A stretch of 64,000 nt of DNA from Amphirosellinia nigrospora (GCA_004123355.1 SCHM01000003.1:8017058-8081057), one strand, 5' to 3'. Counted from the stretch's first letter, positions 35,921 to 47,719 are shown. The notes: generated from the letters alone by a model not told the origin. A program made the numbers and translations.

Positions 35921-38900
35921 CTAGACTCGCCTCCATTTCTCGCCGACAAGTCCCCATTCCGGGTACATCGGGCTGAACAGCGTCTGGCCCTTGTGCCAGA
36001 GCGACCGATGCTGGCTGGGAGGATCGCACTGTAGCTTTCTTAACGCCCTCCTAATTCCCTGCAATCGCTCTCGTTCGAGAATCAACATGCTCCTCGCATA
36101 CTCTTTGATGGCTTGCCGTCCATGCGCTCGTGCATATCCTGCCAGCCTGCAAGTTCGCTGGCGACCGTCTGCTGCGTATAGCGAAGCTCCTTGGAGAGCT
36201 CCTCCAGCTCCATTTGACCCCGCCTAGCTCTTTCTTCTTTCTCTTCGTTGATCCGTTGGCGCGTCTCATCTAGTAGGCCGAGTGGCCACCGCGTAGACCG
36301 TGATACTGAGCTATAGTTGCGTTTGATGGCTTCACTAGCTAGGTTGATTCGTGAAACGAGTGTCGGCGGTCGTAACAGAGCTGCAAGCATGGCTTGAATG
36401 GTAGATTGTAGTGCTAAAATTGACGTGTGAAATATCTGGGGTGGATTCGTAGCAGGAGGCGCGAAGGTGCTGAGGTAAGTCTCGACGGCGATTATATGGG
36501 ACTGTGGTAAAAAGGCGAGCTTAGGTACGATCCGAGACATCAAACATGCGGCGTCGTAAATATCTATCATTCTGATTAGCGTGACGCTTCTCGATTGCCA
36601 AGTTCAGCAGACATACTATTTGCTACAACCGTCACTGCATTGACTCGCCGCGCAAGATTCTTGGTAGCATAGTTGATGCTGTGAACCGTCTCACGCGCGT
36701 GACCTACAAATTGCTCTACCTCTAGAGTATCTTGCAGTGGCTCAAACTCATCTCGTATCCTTTCCACTCTGGTTTCCGCTTTAGGCGGCTTCGCTGTTCC
36801 ATCATATCTGCTTGGAGGTCTGGGACAAGAAAGAATTCCCACAGCATTTCGTGTGTTGCGAAAGTGGGATGGGATAAACATAATTCTTAGAAAGGCATTA
36901 GCTCGCATTTGAGTATCTTTGAGGACCGACCGCGATGGTTTAGAGGGTATCTGAAAAGGTGATCTCTGACTCGAGACCTTGGGTATCCAGGATGCAGGAT
37001 TCTCCATCAATAGTAGACTGGCAAGGCGCTCAAAGTCGGCCGTCGAGCGCCGACACGTCGTTACTGTATAGGAATTTTCATCGGCCGGGGCGCCTGATTT
37101 TGCACTAGTCGAATAGTAGCATCTTCTAGCGAAGAATGACCGGACTACGCCGGTAACCCGACCATCCATGCTGGGGCTCATGGTGAAGAGTGCTAGATCA
37201 TCGACGCGATTACGGACATCATCATCCTTGGCAAGTTCTACAGCTGTCAGCCCACGGGCTTCTCGAATGGCAACGTCGACCTTGGGTCAGAGTACAGCAC
37301 CCGCACCATGTCGAAGCGGCCATATTTGCTTGCAACCATGAGTGCAGTGAATTTCTTTTCGTTAGTAGCGTTCACGTCAACGTCGCACTGCAAAAGAATC
37401 TGACCGCTATTTGGGATCGTTCACAATATGTAAAGGGTATTTCCCTTGCAATCCACATGGTCGTCTAGGTGGAGTGGTTGCCCATCTCCTTGCGTTATGG
37501 TGGCAGCCAAGAGACCGGTTTGCACCATATTCGCATAATCAGGATGGTCGTATGACCGACAAAGCGCGAACAATGGGGGTTTGGCCGTTTCTATCCTTTT
37601 GCCGCCAGGGAGAAGGTTCCCGATGCGAACGATTAAAGCTGGCGCGTGGAAGAGGTAATGGGCTACACTCCGTCCTCGCACATCCTGTAGGGCAAGGTAA
37701 CGTCGGATTTCTGACTGTGGCGTTGACGCCATTACGAAATCAAGAATGATATCAATCAGCTCGGTGTGCCCCAGTTGTATAGCAGCGTTAACAGACTCGT
37801 ATCATCATTATCGGTATCTTCTAATATCATATGCCTGGGGAAGAAATCATCCAATGACAAAAGATACTTCAGAGTTTGTGGCGCTCGTTCTGAACAGCCA
37901 TCATTGGAACCGATTCACCAAATGAATCCTGCGTTTGACATAGGCGTTCGACCGAAGTGTCTCCTTCGAGACCACTGCTAAGTGACGATGCTGCCAGCGA
38001 GCGAATGGTAGGAAAATTCAGAGCTGCTTGACATACTTCTTGTATCCATCGCAACCCTTTTGCTCTTCTTGATTGGGCCAGCTGGGAGATCATCCGAGGA
38101 TTTGTTCTGGAATGGAAACACATGACTTAAGCCCGAGCCTTGAGAATATAACTCTGATGGCGTTAAGGCTAAGGAAGATCGTCGAGAGGAGCCATTGAAC
38201 ATACTCCAGCTCACTGAGGGAGCGTGGCTTGAGATCGGGATGCGGTGATCTCATCGTCTAGAATAGCGTTTGAGCTCCCGTCCATCATTCTCTTAAGCTC
38301 CTCTAGATCACCTTTCGCTGTTGCGTCCCACAGGGCTTATTCCGGCGACTCGCTCGTCTTAAACTACTCGAATCACCAAAAGGTATGAGAGGACCGCTTC
38401 AAATGTACTCAGGCGTATCCCATCGCCGCTGTCGACGTCGTCGATATAAATGAAGTGTTTCATGTACTGAAGTCTTGCCTGCAGATTCTTGACGCCTGCT
38501 CTGATTACAACGAATAGAAGCAGAGACACTAATGTGTCGGCGTTAACAGTGAGGACGTTCTTTTCCGACGGTGGTGTGCTATCGCGGGGCCGGTCTGCTC
38601 CGCTGATTGTGTGGCTGCCCTTATTGTTGCCAGTAAGATCTCCATCATATCCTGGCGCACGTTGCATTCGTCATCCGTCGAAACTCATCTACAGCAATTC
38701 AAGTCTTGTGGCGAGTTCACGTTTCTTTTTGAGGCCTCCTTCTATGAAAATACCCAATTGCGAAATATCGATGAACTCTGTTTGCCTTATCTTTGCTTCT
38801 AGCTCCTGGTCCTTGGCCGACGGAGCACAGCGAGCCGGGCCATATTAGATTATGTACGTTTTCGGCAACGTATCTTTCGATCAATCGCTCTACCAGCGCC

Positions 38901-39888
38901 CAGTCAGCTCTGTTGTAGCACCAAGCATGGAAAGTTGCTGAGTATCGACCCCTGAAAGAGGTCAATGGCGTTGGTGACGGCCGTCTCCAGAGAAGCTCGC
39001 ATGACATGCTCATCGTCTTCAGCGAAGAAGTTCTCCGCCACTCGCGCATCGCTCTGCCCGTCAACACTGCTCGCTGCTCGGTATGCTGCTTGCCCGACCT
39101 TCTTCATGGCTGCCGCAATAGGGCCTTCGGGCGTGGTCGGGAATATGAGCTGCGAGGGAGGGGAGGCAAGGGTTTGTCGAAGATGGTGTTGAACTCCTTG
39201 AAGAGCTTCTCAAGCCCCGCATGCATCTGCCTCGCAATATTAGGAAAACTATTGAGCAGGTCGTGAAAACTTTAATATCCTTCTTCCTCGGCAACTTGAT
39301 TCGCCATTCTCAATAGCGCCTGTCTTGCTTCGGCGGCTCGTCTACTCGCCATACCCTCTATGAAAATAGCTTGGGAATCTCTATTTCTCCCATGTTCCAA
39401 CTAAGGGCCTCGATAGTAGTAGATGAGCCACTGGCGGGGCTCTATTGAATCGCGTGCCAGATGGCATCGGTCAAGAGCTGGGACTGAGAAAGCGTCTTGA
39501 AGCCTGGCGCTATAGTTAGGGGCTGCCACGTCGACAATGGCAGCGTTGGAGGCGACATACCTTTATTGCTGTACACGAAGGCATCTTTGATGACGACGCT
39601 GCGGCCGTTGAGGGTGGGATACTGTTTGGCCTTGCCCGCCACTCCCTCAGGTTTCCGACGCCATCCTTCCCCCCACGGCCGAGACGGACCAGGATGCGCA
39701 GCACATGACTGCCCAAGAACTCGTCAGTGGCGACGACATCTGGGAGAGGCAGACCGCTCTCGACTTCGCGGGAGGTGAGGAGAGTTCGGTGGTCGGGACA
39801 AGAGGATATAGTCGTGGATAGGCGTGCACTGGGCGACGACGGAGCTTCCGGCTTGAAGAAGGCGCTAGGAAGGGGTTCAGGGTTGCAT
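35921..39888 (-). CDS. VPS9-ankyrin-PX domain protein, heavily frame-broken
   Basis: One large minus-strand gene, recognised piece by piece. The N-terminus near 39888 reads NPFL, then AFFKPEAPSSPS, VVATDEFLGSHVLRI, KQYPTLNGRSVVIKDAFVYS and, after an apparent intron (about 39509-39563), FKTLSQSQLL. An alpha-helical part near 38900-39110 has MKKVGQAAYRAASSVDGQSD. The VPS9 domain lies at about 38380-38570 (LTVNADTLVSLLLFVVIRAG, then STFEAVLSYL). Ankyrin-type repeats span about 37190-38330 (NGQTPLFALCRSYDHPDY, KFTALMVASKYGRFDMVRVL). A PX domain at about 36750-37160 has STADFERLASLLLMENPASW and RSPFQIPSKPSRSVLKD. A coiled-coil C-terminus has STRWPLGLLDETRQRINEEK, then ELAGWQDMHERM and KEYARSMLILERERL, ending at stop 35921. 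VPS9 domains activate Rab5-type GTPases and PX domains bind phosphoinositides, so the protein should act in endosomal or vacuolar traffic. About ten frame changes are needed. Such genes are normally conserved and intact, so sequence error should be considered. Confidence 0.78.
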
Positions 39889-40734
39889 TCAGACAACTGC
39901 TGTGCGCTATGGGCTGGGAGACAGGATCGCATGCGAGTCGCATGAATACGATGAAGACGGGATGGCCGGGAAGCAGGGCCGACTCGCTCGCTGTTCATAG
40001 GGGCGCTGGTGACTCTGCAACCGGGAGATATGACGACACGCGCGGGATCGCAATTGTCATGGCCCGGTGGAGCTTGGGGGTGGGTAGATTAGCGATATTG
40101 GTACATTGGTAGGCAAAGTCTGTATAATTATGACAGGGGAAGCTGGCGAGGTCGACGAGGATGGCGATGGGAGGAGTGGTGGTGCTCTGGAATGAGTGGT
40201 TGATGTGGACAGAAAGCCAATCGCGGTGAGGCGCTGTCGCAAAGGAGAGCTCGGTCGCTGACTGGGACCTGGACCAGGTAGGAGTGACGCCAGATACAGC
40301 AGATACAGCAGATCGCGCACCCTAACGGCGGCGTCCAAGATCCCCAAAAGGTTAGCGCCGCGTCTGGATCGCTAAGCCCCACTGCTTGGGTCTCCATTCC
40401 CTGTAAGTTTCACGTGAAAGCCGCTGCTGCTTATGTACTTAGGTATGTCTGTATTTATGAGATATGTGAGGTTTGAAGCAGAACAGTTCCAGGTTATAAT
40501 GGAAGTAACCAATTCATCAAGTACCTAGCAGTATGCCCTCCTTTCCCTGTAGATGGAGCCATGTTTGTAGATACGCGCGACATGCCTTGTACTCGCAGAT
40601 GAAGAGACATGTGAGTTGCATGTCCCTTGGTTTTAGTATTGCTAACGATAATCTGAGAACAGGGCGTACCGCACTTAGTCAACTACCTACTTAGGTAGGC
40701 AGCCGAGCTATCTACAAATCTATCACTGCACCTA
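39889..40734. other. upstream region of the VPS9 gene
   Basis: GC-rich around 40000-40400 with short minus frames rich in Pro and Ser; no family recognised. The stretch probably holds the promoter of the VPS9 gene and the 3' flank of the methyltransferase gene. Confidence 0.4.
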
Positions 40735-41455
40735 TCAACAAGATAGTTGGTTGACAAACTCAACTTCCCACTCCGGATGCCTCTCCAGCTGCTCTGCCGA
40801 AGGGGTCCACTCCCCAAAATTCTTCAACCGAAAGCCGAAATGCAGCAGTATGATATATATGTGGCTGTGGTCCGATGTTGCTTGGGCACTTTTGTCTCGA
40901 AGATATTTCGCATCCGCACTCCCTCCCGCCCATAAGCGTCGATCTGCCATAAACTTGCACCTGTGGCTTCATCCACAACAAACTGGGGCGTATTTGGCAC
41001 AGTTGGCGCCGAGAAGATCGGATGGTCGACAGAAAAGACAAAGTGGCCACCACATTTCAAACTCTTACAAATTTCACCGACCAGTCGCGGGAGGTCAGTT
41101 ACGAAGTGAAATGTGAGCCCGCTGAAACGACGTCGTACTGGTCGTCGGGGAGTATGAGATCATCGAGATCCCCCTGCATATAAGTAATGCCGTCGCCAGA
41201 CGTCATACTGCGCGCCTTGTCTATCATGTTAGCCGAGAGGTCAATAGCGTGGACGTGCAAAGCACCCTCGGCGCGAGCAAAACGAGAGAACCACCCGAGT
41301 CCGCACCCGAGGTCGAGCACTCGGGCTCCGTTGAGATCAGGCAACATCGAGCATAGGTGTGGCCATTCTGGTACGCTTGTCAATCCATCCTTGTGGCGAT
41401 TAATCGCGATATATCTCTCGAAGAGGTCGCGGTCCTCGAATACGTCTCGCGACAT
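40735..41455 (-). CDS. class I SAM-dependent methyltransferase (frame breaks)
   Basis: From ATG 41455 the product starts MSRDVFEDRDLFERYIAINR. Motif I VLDLGCGLGWFSRFA is at residues 46-60, the acidic loop AIDLSANMIDKA follows at about 70, then YMQGDLDDLILPDDQYDVV. After a frame change at the A-run 41125-41127 (one base short) the reading continues SGLTFHFVTDLPRLV, SLKCGGHFVFSVDHPIF and VPKQHRTTATYIS. A second change near 40850 leads to ILLHFGFRLKNFGEWTPSAE, ending at stop 40735. The whole matches the Methyltransf_11/25 type of small-molecule methyltransferase, about 240 residues. Both changes are single missing bases. No intron is needed. Substrate unknown; it is not next to an obvious biosynthetic partner. 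Confidence 0.8.
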
Positions 41456-42561
41456 GTGGGTTAGATGGAAGCGAGTTGCTTGTGGCTTCTTACTACACTG
41501 TCCAGTCGTGTCGAGTCGACCGAATTCTCTGCATAAAATCGTATCCGCGATATAATAAGCGAGTAAAGATGATGAAACGGAGACGTCGCTTATAGTTCAT
41601 TGTCATAAAGATACGAACAAGTGTTTTATTTTATACTATATAGTCAGCCCCGTGAAGACCAGGAGTATATGCTTGCTGCTAATCACCCATCTCACCTTCC
41701 CAGGCACCAGCATGTTAAATCTCAGCGTAAGTCATAACTGGCCGAATCTGTTTGCTACATTTCTAGTTTATGTCCTTGTTATGCTTGTCTTGAATTGAAG
41801 CAGGCTATATGGCCACGTCAGATTTGGCAGAGAAGGGAGAGAATTTACCAGGGTTATCGTAGGGATGGATTACCTAATATGAGAGTGTTCTTACTTGAAT
41901 AGCCCGGCCACTCAGGAGCAGATATCCGAATTATCTATCATCTTTGCAGAAGAAGACTTTAGGTGACTATTTCTCTCTCAAAGGTCGCAGGATTCTCCCG
42001 CATAAAGCTCCTTCTAGATACAGTCATACAACCAGCCAGTATTGCCGGGGTTACAAATCAGTGCCGAAAGCCCCCAAAGGTCTCTTTCTCCTTGACAATC
42101 ATGTGGTCATCCTCCCTTCCTGCCAAGGGTTGGGTAAATTAGGCCGTTTCCAAATGCGTTGGACGGAAGTGGGTATCGACATTTCCTCACCACAGTTGGG
42201 CGAAGATAATGTCTCGGAAAATGTGCTTCTTTTGCAGTTTGCATCTACAAAGCCATAAGCAAACATACCTATGCAGTCCAGCATGGTCTTCCGTGGTCGT
42301 GAAAGGGGAATTGGCGCCTCCCTCGGTATTGCCCTGGCCTACCCTTGCCCCCTGTTCCGAAACTGCAAATATCAGTGAAGCAATAAAGGGAGACCGCTCC
42401 AGAAAGCTTGCTCCATGAGTAGTGAGCAAACATGGCGTTTAGATGTAACCTTCCTTGCATGCTTGGCAGAATGTGTCTGAAAGTCGACCCCCCCTGGCGA
42501 CGGAATCAAAGCCCGACAAACTTGATTTTTTCTTGCAGCAAGGATTGTCTCAACGTAGTTT
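41456..42561. other. intergenic with unassigned frames
   Basis: Overlapping frames on both strands at 41944-42605 (for example plus 41944-42258, 104 codons; minus 42605-42372) resemble nothing recognised. 41560-41640 is AT-rich and probably promoter of the methyltransferase gene. Confidence 0.35.
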
Positions 42562-43086
42562 TCACGAATCTTTGTTTTCGTGCGCCATTGCCAGTTCCTC
42601 AACATAGGCTAGAAAGTCGCTCGTGGCTTTCTGGAAACGCGCATCAACATCATTCCAAATCGGCTTCGGGAATCTAATATCAAACACCCAATCGCCGCAC
42701 ACATGCATAGCGAATCCCTTCGCCGTATCCAGATTCGCGAGACCAATCATCTCATAATCCCACCTCTTTTGCGATGCCTCGAAGGTGATTTTCGTGATCT
42801 TGGCCCCATCTCCCTCCATGTCAGGTTTTCCGTCTTCGCCACACGGTATCTTAATCGTGATATCTGCTAACGCATACCCCGTCCAGCTGCGATGAATATG
42901 TATGACGGCCTCGCCGTCATTGCTAGGCCCATCTGCGTACACGAAGTATCTGTCGTCCATGGACGATCCGCGGAACCCTAGTAGCAGCTTCGAGACGGCC
43001 CCTTCGGGCAGTGGGACTACCCAAGGACTCGACTGAGGAGTCTCGAAGGCGATTAATTTTCTTAAATCGGACGCTTGAGCGGGCAT
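42562..43086 (-). CDS. conserved hypothetical protein, 174 aa
   Basis: A single uninterrupted frame from ATG 43086 (MPAQASDLRKLIAFETPQ). Segments such as WVVPLPEGAVSKLLLGFRGS, DRYFVYADGP, VIHIHRSWTGYALADITIKI and VCGDWVFDIRFP look like an alpha+beta domain with a conserved HRSWTG core that I associate with uncharacterised proteins shared by fungi and some bacteria. There is no signal peptide, TM segment or known catalytic motif. The frame is clean, unlike most neighbours, and the composition is balanced. The upstream ATG in another frame at 43111 belongs to a shadow. Function cannot be assigned. Confidence 0.7.
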   Translation of the reverse strand: MPAQASDLRKLIAFETPQSSPWVVPLPEGAVSKLLLGFRGSSMDDRYFVYADGPSNDGEAVIHIHRSWTGYALADITIKIPCGEDGKPDMEGDGAKITKITFEASQKRWDYEMIGLANLDTAKGFAMHVCGDWVFDIRFPKPIWNDVDARFQKATSDFLAYVEELAMAHENKDS

Positions 43087-44030
43087 CTGTGGCCCTCTCC
43101 GCGTTTTTCACGGATACTGGCCATTAGATGTAAATCGTTTCACCGTGCTGTCGTGGCAGTAACCGTTGATTTGTCTGTTCGCGTAGCGTAAGATTTTGTA
43201 CAACTTGTTAGAATACTGGTTTTCCGAGAGACAACATTCCAACTAGATTTTGTTTGTTATCAAAGCTCTCGTATGATTGACGCTGTGAGGGATGCGCTTC
43301 ATGGCGCTATGAGACCATTCCCCACCTCAGCTGAAAAATAGTAAGCCTAACGCTCTACTGTACGCATGTTTGCCCTTCTCCTTAAGCCGCTGACTTTAGT
43401 TCGTTCTGTTGAAAGCCGCCCCGTTGTGCGATTACGTCATTAAGGATGCTCAAGATGCTGCTACAAATGTGATACGCTTTTGAATGTCATGCTCTCAACG
43501 CAATCTGCAGATGGCTTGTCTGTTGCAAATAGCCAACGTTCTAAAAGCATTCAAAGCGTCCAAAGTTATCGCTAGCCAGGTATTACTCCTACCTACAAAA
43601 TAATATTTTGCACAAGATTATCGTTATGATCATTTTCTAGACCAACATTACTGCTAGTGTAGCGAAGTAGTGCTAGTGGTACTTCAAATCCACATACCAA
43701 TGAGATTCAAAGGGGCAACAGACTTAGGGGACCAAAACACCAAAACATCATAATTAGGTAGCTATCCGCCTTGCTTTTTCTACACTTGGCCATGCTCTTA
43801 ACCAACGAATACAAAGCTGAGTTAAAATTCACATTGTTTTCTAATCACACTTCGCCGCATATATCTGGCCGACCCTCTAGGATAGGGGCCGAGTTAGGAG
43901 GTAGGCTTTGGTAGCTTAAATTCAACATTACCTAGCAACTACATCTTTACCTAATGAAGTTTAATGTTAATCACTACATGGAGGTCTTGTCTTTTATCCG
44001 CGTAAACTTGAATCTTCACACGGGACATCA
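43087..44030. other. AT-rich intergenic region
   Basis: No coding frame. The region becomes AT-rich toward the MITE at 44039. Confidence 0.5.
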
Positions 44031-44038
44031 TCAGCTGT
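44031..44038. repeat. target-site duplication, left copy
   Basis: TCAGCTGT directly precedes the element and is repeated exactly after it at 44588-44595. An 8-bp duplication is characteristic of hAT transposition. Confidence 0.9.
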
Positions 44039-44587
44039 CAGGGTTGGAAATTTAGTATTTAGTATAAGGACTAAATTAGTATTACTAAATTAGTATTAGT
44101 ATTAGTATTGATTTTAAAATATTAAGCTAGTATTAGTATTCATTTGAAATACTAAATTAGTATTAGTATATTTTAGTATATACTAAATTAGTATCTTAGT
44201 ATTTAGTATATACTAAATACTAAAAAAAAAAAAAAAAAGTTAATTTTTAATTTTTATTATTTAATTAAAAAAAAAGAATTAAAATATTTATTTTATTAAG
44301 TTATATAGAACGATATTCAATATTTCTAAATATATAAAATATTTTTTTTCTATATAATACCTCATTTTAATGCCCCACTTTAGTATTAGTATCTTAGTAT
44401 TACTAAAACTAATTTAGTATTAGTATATTTTAGTATATACTAAGCTAGTATTTTTCTTTTAGTATTAGTATGCTTAAATACTAAACTAAATTAGTATATA
44501 CTAAGCTAGTATTAGTATTCAAATCCAAATACTAAATTAGTATTAGTATTAGTATATACTAAATTAGTATACTAAATTCCAACCCTG
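44039..44587. mobile_element. hAT-type non-autonomous DNA transposon (MITE), 549 bp
   Basis: The element begins CAGGGTTGGAAATTTAGTAT and ends with the near-perfect complement ATACTAAATTCCAACCCTG, giving terminal inverted repeats of about 19 bp (one base difference in the A/T run). The 5'-CAGGG end and the 8-bp duplication TCAGCTGT on both sides are diagnostic of the hAT superfamily. There is no coding capacity. The interior is almost entirely A+T: many units of TTAGTAT and the palindrome TAGTATATACTAA in both halves, with a poly-A and poly-T rich core at about 44220-44350. The repeats allow the two halves to fold on each other. Matching intact flanks suggest a fairly recent insertion. It needs a transposase from a full-length hAT element elsewhere. 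Confidence 0.88.
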
Positions 44588-44595
44588 TCAGCTGT
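44588..44595. repeat. target-site duplication, right copy
   Basis: Exact second copy of TCAGCTGT next to the right end of the MITE. Confidence 0.9.
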
Positions 44596-46413
44596 CGATC
44601 GCACTAAAAAACGCACAGAGTGGGAATATAGGCCTAAGGTAACAGATTTCTTATCAGTAATCATGTCATACCTGTGAGTGGAAGATGCTAAATCTCATAA
44701 ATGATACTCACATGACCGAAGTGGAGGCTATACCAGACGAATTTATACGGGTAACGACTATTTTGGACGGTGACGGCGGCCCTCCAGCTGCGCCTCAAAA
44801 CCGAGAAGGTTCTGCCAAGCCGGTTCGAGTTATATATCCTAGTTTGCTCCTGTATCTTGGCCTACAGCTACAATGCCCTGTAGGATTAAATTGGAGTTCA
44901 ACAGCTACGTCGTATTTCCTAGCCACCCTCGGCATGCACGACCCATTATCCAAAGTCTTTTCTTGGGCCGCTTCGGGACCGAAAGTTTACTAGAAACTTT
45001 CGGTTGATTTGACGTTGTTTGGACCGAGCAATGTCGCGTGCTCATAGGTTTCAACGGTTGGATTTAACCGGACATCAGTGATTGGCGATGATATGCAACT
45101 TTACCATCAACTCTCATCCCTAACCACGAAATTGAAGAAATGGTCAAGCGAATAGTTATGATTGTATAATGGCAAGTTGGAACAAGTAGGCCGCGCAAGA
45201 CTTGTTTCATTGACGACTTCAACAACAGAGGAATCAAAGCCTCACTAATAGATACAACATAGCGAAAGAGTTAGCTGCTAATGGACTCCGGTTTCGCGAG
45301 TTTGCTAGCAAATCAAAATAGGCGAGCTGTATCGATTGCCCGATAACAACACACGGCTCTCGTTGACCCTTTAAGATAATAGCTAGGACACTATTGAACT
45401 CGGAACCCAGATGCACTCTCCGAGCAGGACTGTTGTTGAACTTAGATAAAGTTTCAAGTAGTATGCGGTCGGAAAAGGGGCAATTGGAGCGAATTCTGAG
45501 GATTCTAGTTGATATAACTCGTCGGCACGAATAACCCCGATATCTCACTTAACCTATCCTAGCATTAAGCATTTGGCACGGCGTACGATATAATTGTTTG
45601 TCAACGCAAGCATTGAATGTGAACTTTCCTAATTCAACCTTTCAATATTCCGTTTTATTCAGAACGCTACTATAAGAGCTTACTATTATCAAATGACGGA
45701 GACCTTATCAGCTGAAAGCAAATAGAGCGTTGATTTATGATTTTCCCGATAGCCTCGCTTTAAGGTTACGTTCTAAAATAAGGGGCAAATATAGAAATGA
45801 CGACAAAAAATTTAGTGAGTTGTGAATCTGATAAGCAAGTGCCACGACTAACTTTAAGGAAAAAAAAGCAATTACGAAATACTGATAGTCAAAGATGCCG
45901 TCTGTTATGGTATAAAATGAAAGTCGGGGTTCTGCTGCGCCACCTCCATCAAGAGCAAGAGGAACACTCCCAGTGTAAACTCTCCGTTAAACTGAAAAGG
46001 AAGGTTTCATGTCATTATCATGATTTTAAGATAGTGTGTAGGTTTTATTAGGCTAAGAGCAGACAGTCTAGATGCTGCTCGAGCGTATTGATGATGCTCG
46101 AATTACGTCTGGCTGCTGTTGGAGGTGAATATTTGCTATTGGATGAGGCCGTGCCGTTTGTGCGGGGAAGCTCTTCCAGCGAACGTGCACAGATGGAAAT
46201 CATCCAACCTCCCGGCGGACCTTTGTCCCCGGCACAATATTGGTGTCATTAGCCAAAATCCCCTTTTCGAGAAGGAAGTCAGTCTTGTTAGGATGTTTTA
46301 AAAGAAAGACGTCCGTCACCCAAGTCACCTGGCTTGCACTAAAGACGGGAGGATCACTCAACCTATCACAGCTAAACCCCCCGCAGCACAAATCAATATA
46401 AACGCAGTTCAAC
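44596..46413. other. intergenic, unassigned short frames
   Basis: Plus frames at 44685-44993 (102 codons) and 45797-46051 (84 codons, very basic) and a minus frame at 45548-45234 have no recognised relatives. 46100-46413 should contain the promoter of the secreted-protein gene. Confidence 0.4.
44979..45003. other. perfect hairpin, 10-bp stem
   Basis: CCGAAAGTTT and AAACTTTCGG flank a five-base loop ACTAG. The stem is perfect. It could be a terminator-like structure, a protein-binding palindrome or the rest of an element end; no direct repeats flank it. Confidence 0.7.
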
Positions 46414-46881
46414 ATGAAGGTTTCCTGCCTCTCAATCATCGCACTCACCGCCGCGAGCGGTGCTGTGGCCAGCGACCTGACACCGACATGGAAGAAGTTG
46501 ACGTACTCTCTTGGGTTGATGGAAGTGAACCTCAACAACGACCGTGCCCGAGTCGACGTTCATTATTCGCAAGCGGCCCTCAAAGGCGTAGATGGAAATC
46601 CGCTAAATGGGACCCAGAAGGCTGTCGCCGACCTCTTGCTCGCGAGACTGATGGACGCCAACCAGATGCACATTCAAGCCATGCTTGACCTACGTGGCTA
46701 TTTGTTCTGGCCGGAGGATGACCCGGAGACTTACTACGGCACGAAAGACCGCTCTGTTCGCAACCTTGATTTCCGACTCGATCAGGATTTCTTGGACACC
46801 CAAGGTGTCTGGGACGACAGAGACGGTGTCCGCCCCATCAGCGACATCCCCGATTGCCAAATTTGCCCCACGAATTGGTAG
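46414..46881 (+). CDS. small secreted protein, 155 aa
   Basis: An intronless clean frame. Residues 1-19 form a signal peptide (MKVSCLSIIALTAASGAVA then SDLTPTWK). The mature part is about 136 residues, acidic, with a probable helix LNGTQKAVADLLLARLMDAN, a Trp-containing stretch LRGYLFWPEDDPETYYG, and only two cysteines, both near the C-terminus (DCQIC). There is no TM segment or GPI signal, so it should be released from the cell. No known domain was recognised. Size, secretion signal, lack of homology and position next to a mobile-element-containing region are the usual features of candidate effectors, but two cysteines is few, and this is only inference. Confidence 0.72.
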   Translation: MKVSCLSIIALTAASGAVASDLTPTWKKLTYSLGLMEVNLNNDRARVDVHYSQAALKGVDGNPLNGTQKAVADLLLARLMDANQMHIQAMLDLRGYLFWPEDDPETYYGTKDRSVRNLDFRLDQDFLDTQGVWDDRDGVRPISDIPDCQICPTNW

Positions 46882-47719
46882 AAAATATTCGGTCTGGAGT
46901 GTCGTGAACATGACACACTTTGTTTATGTGGGTAGTAGGGATAGCTTTATCCCTCATGATGAGAAAGTAGTATTGCCTAGGGTCTCGCGGTGGCAGGTAG
47001 CAATTCATCTCACTCGTTTGTCTCTATCAAAGAGGCGGAATACAATCAAGTAGCTCGCGGAAACCCAACGTATACTGAAATGGCCCAGGGTGACTAGGTC
47101 CTAAGATTGGAAGTAATCTAGCAATCACTCATCCGCAACAAGACTCAGTTACGTAGATCTTTGGGGAGTATCTTGATCGAATTGAGTGTGGGAATTGGAT
47201 GGAAGAAAGTATTGCGCTAGGTTTTGGCTTTTCCCCCTTTTAGTCTGGGCGGCTTCGAGCACCACTGTAGGTACTTCAGAAATACGAGAACTAACCACCT
47301 AAGTTAGGCCTAAAGCAGTTCATGCTCCTCAATACGAGATGCTCAAACTAAAGCACAGCTTAGATCCTTACTAGACGATTAGAAGCGCGATGCCAACTAC
47401 ATAAGGAGCCGAACAAGCCTACAATTTGGCCGTTGGTAAAATTTCGTTCGACAACACCGGCCTGCGAAGCGTTTATGATATAACAGCAAATATAGCCTCT
47501 TTGAAGGCTGCTCACTGTTGGGTCTTCATACGAGTCATAGCGGAATGGCCGAATTTGGGTCAGGCGAAAGCGAGGGCTTTCAAAGGCTTCCAGAGGACCT
47601 GACAAGATGGAGTGAGTTGCCATCAAAAATCCCCCAGGCGGCACCGACTGCCGTTGACGTTGAAATGGACAGAGGCAAGTACAGTATTTGGGAACGAATT
47701 ATGTAAGACAGGGCACTAA
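46882..47719. other. intergenic; possible extra 5' exon of the NACHT gene
   Basis: A plus frame at 47518-47706 (62 codons, ending in frame just before a GTAAGA) sits immediately upstream of the NACHT frame and could be its first exon or an N-terminal domain, but the only acceptor before 47720 would make an intron of about 27 bp, shorter than usual. The rest is non-coding. Confidence 0.4.

Noticed and set aside
44039-44587. Interpretation as a plain AT microsatellite
   Set aside because: Terminal inverted repeats and the exact 8-bp duplication show it is a hAT-type insertion.
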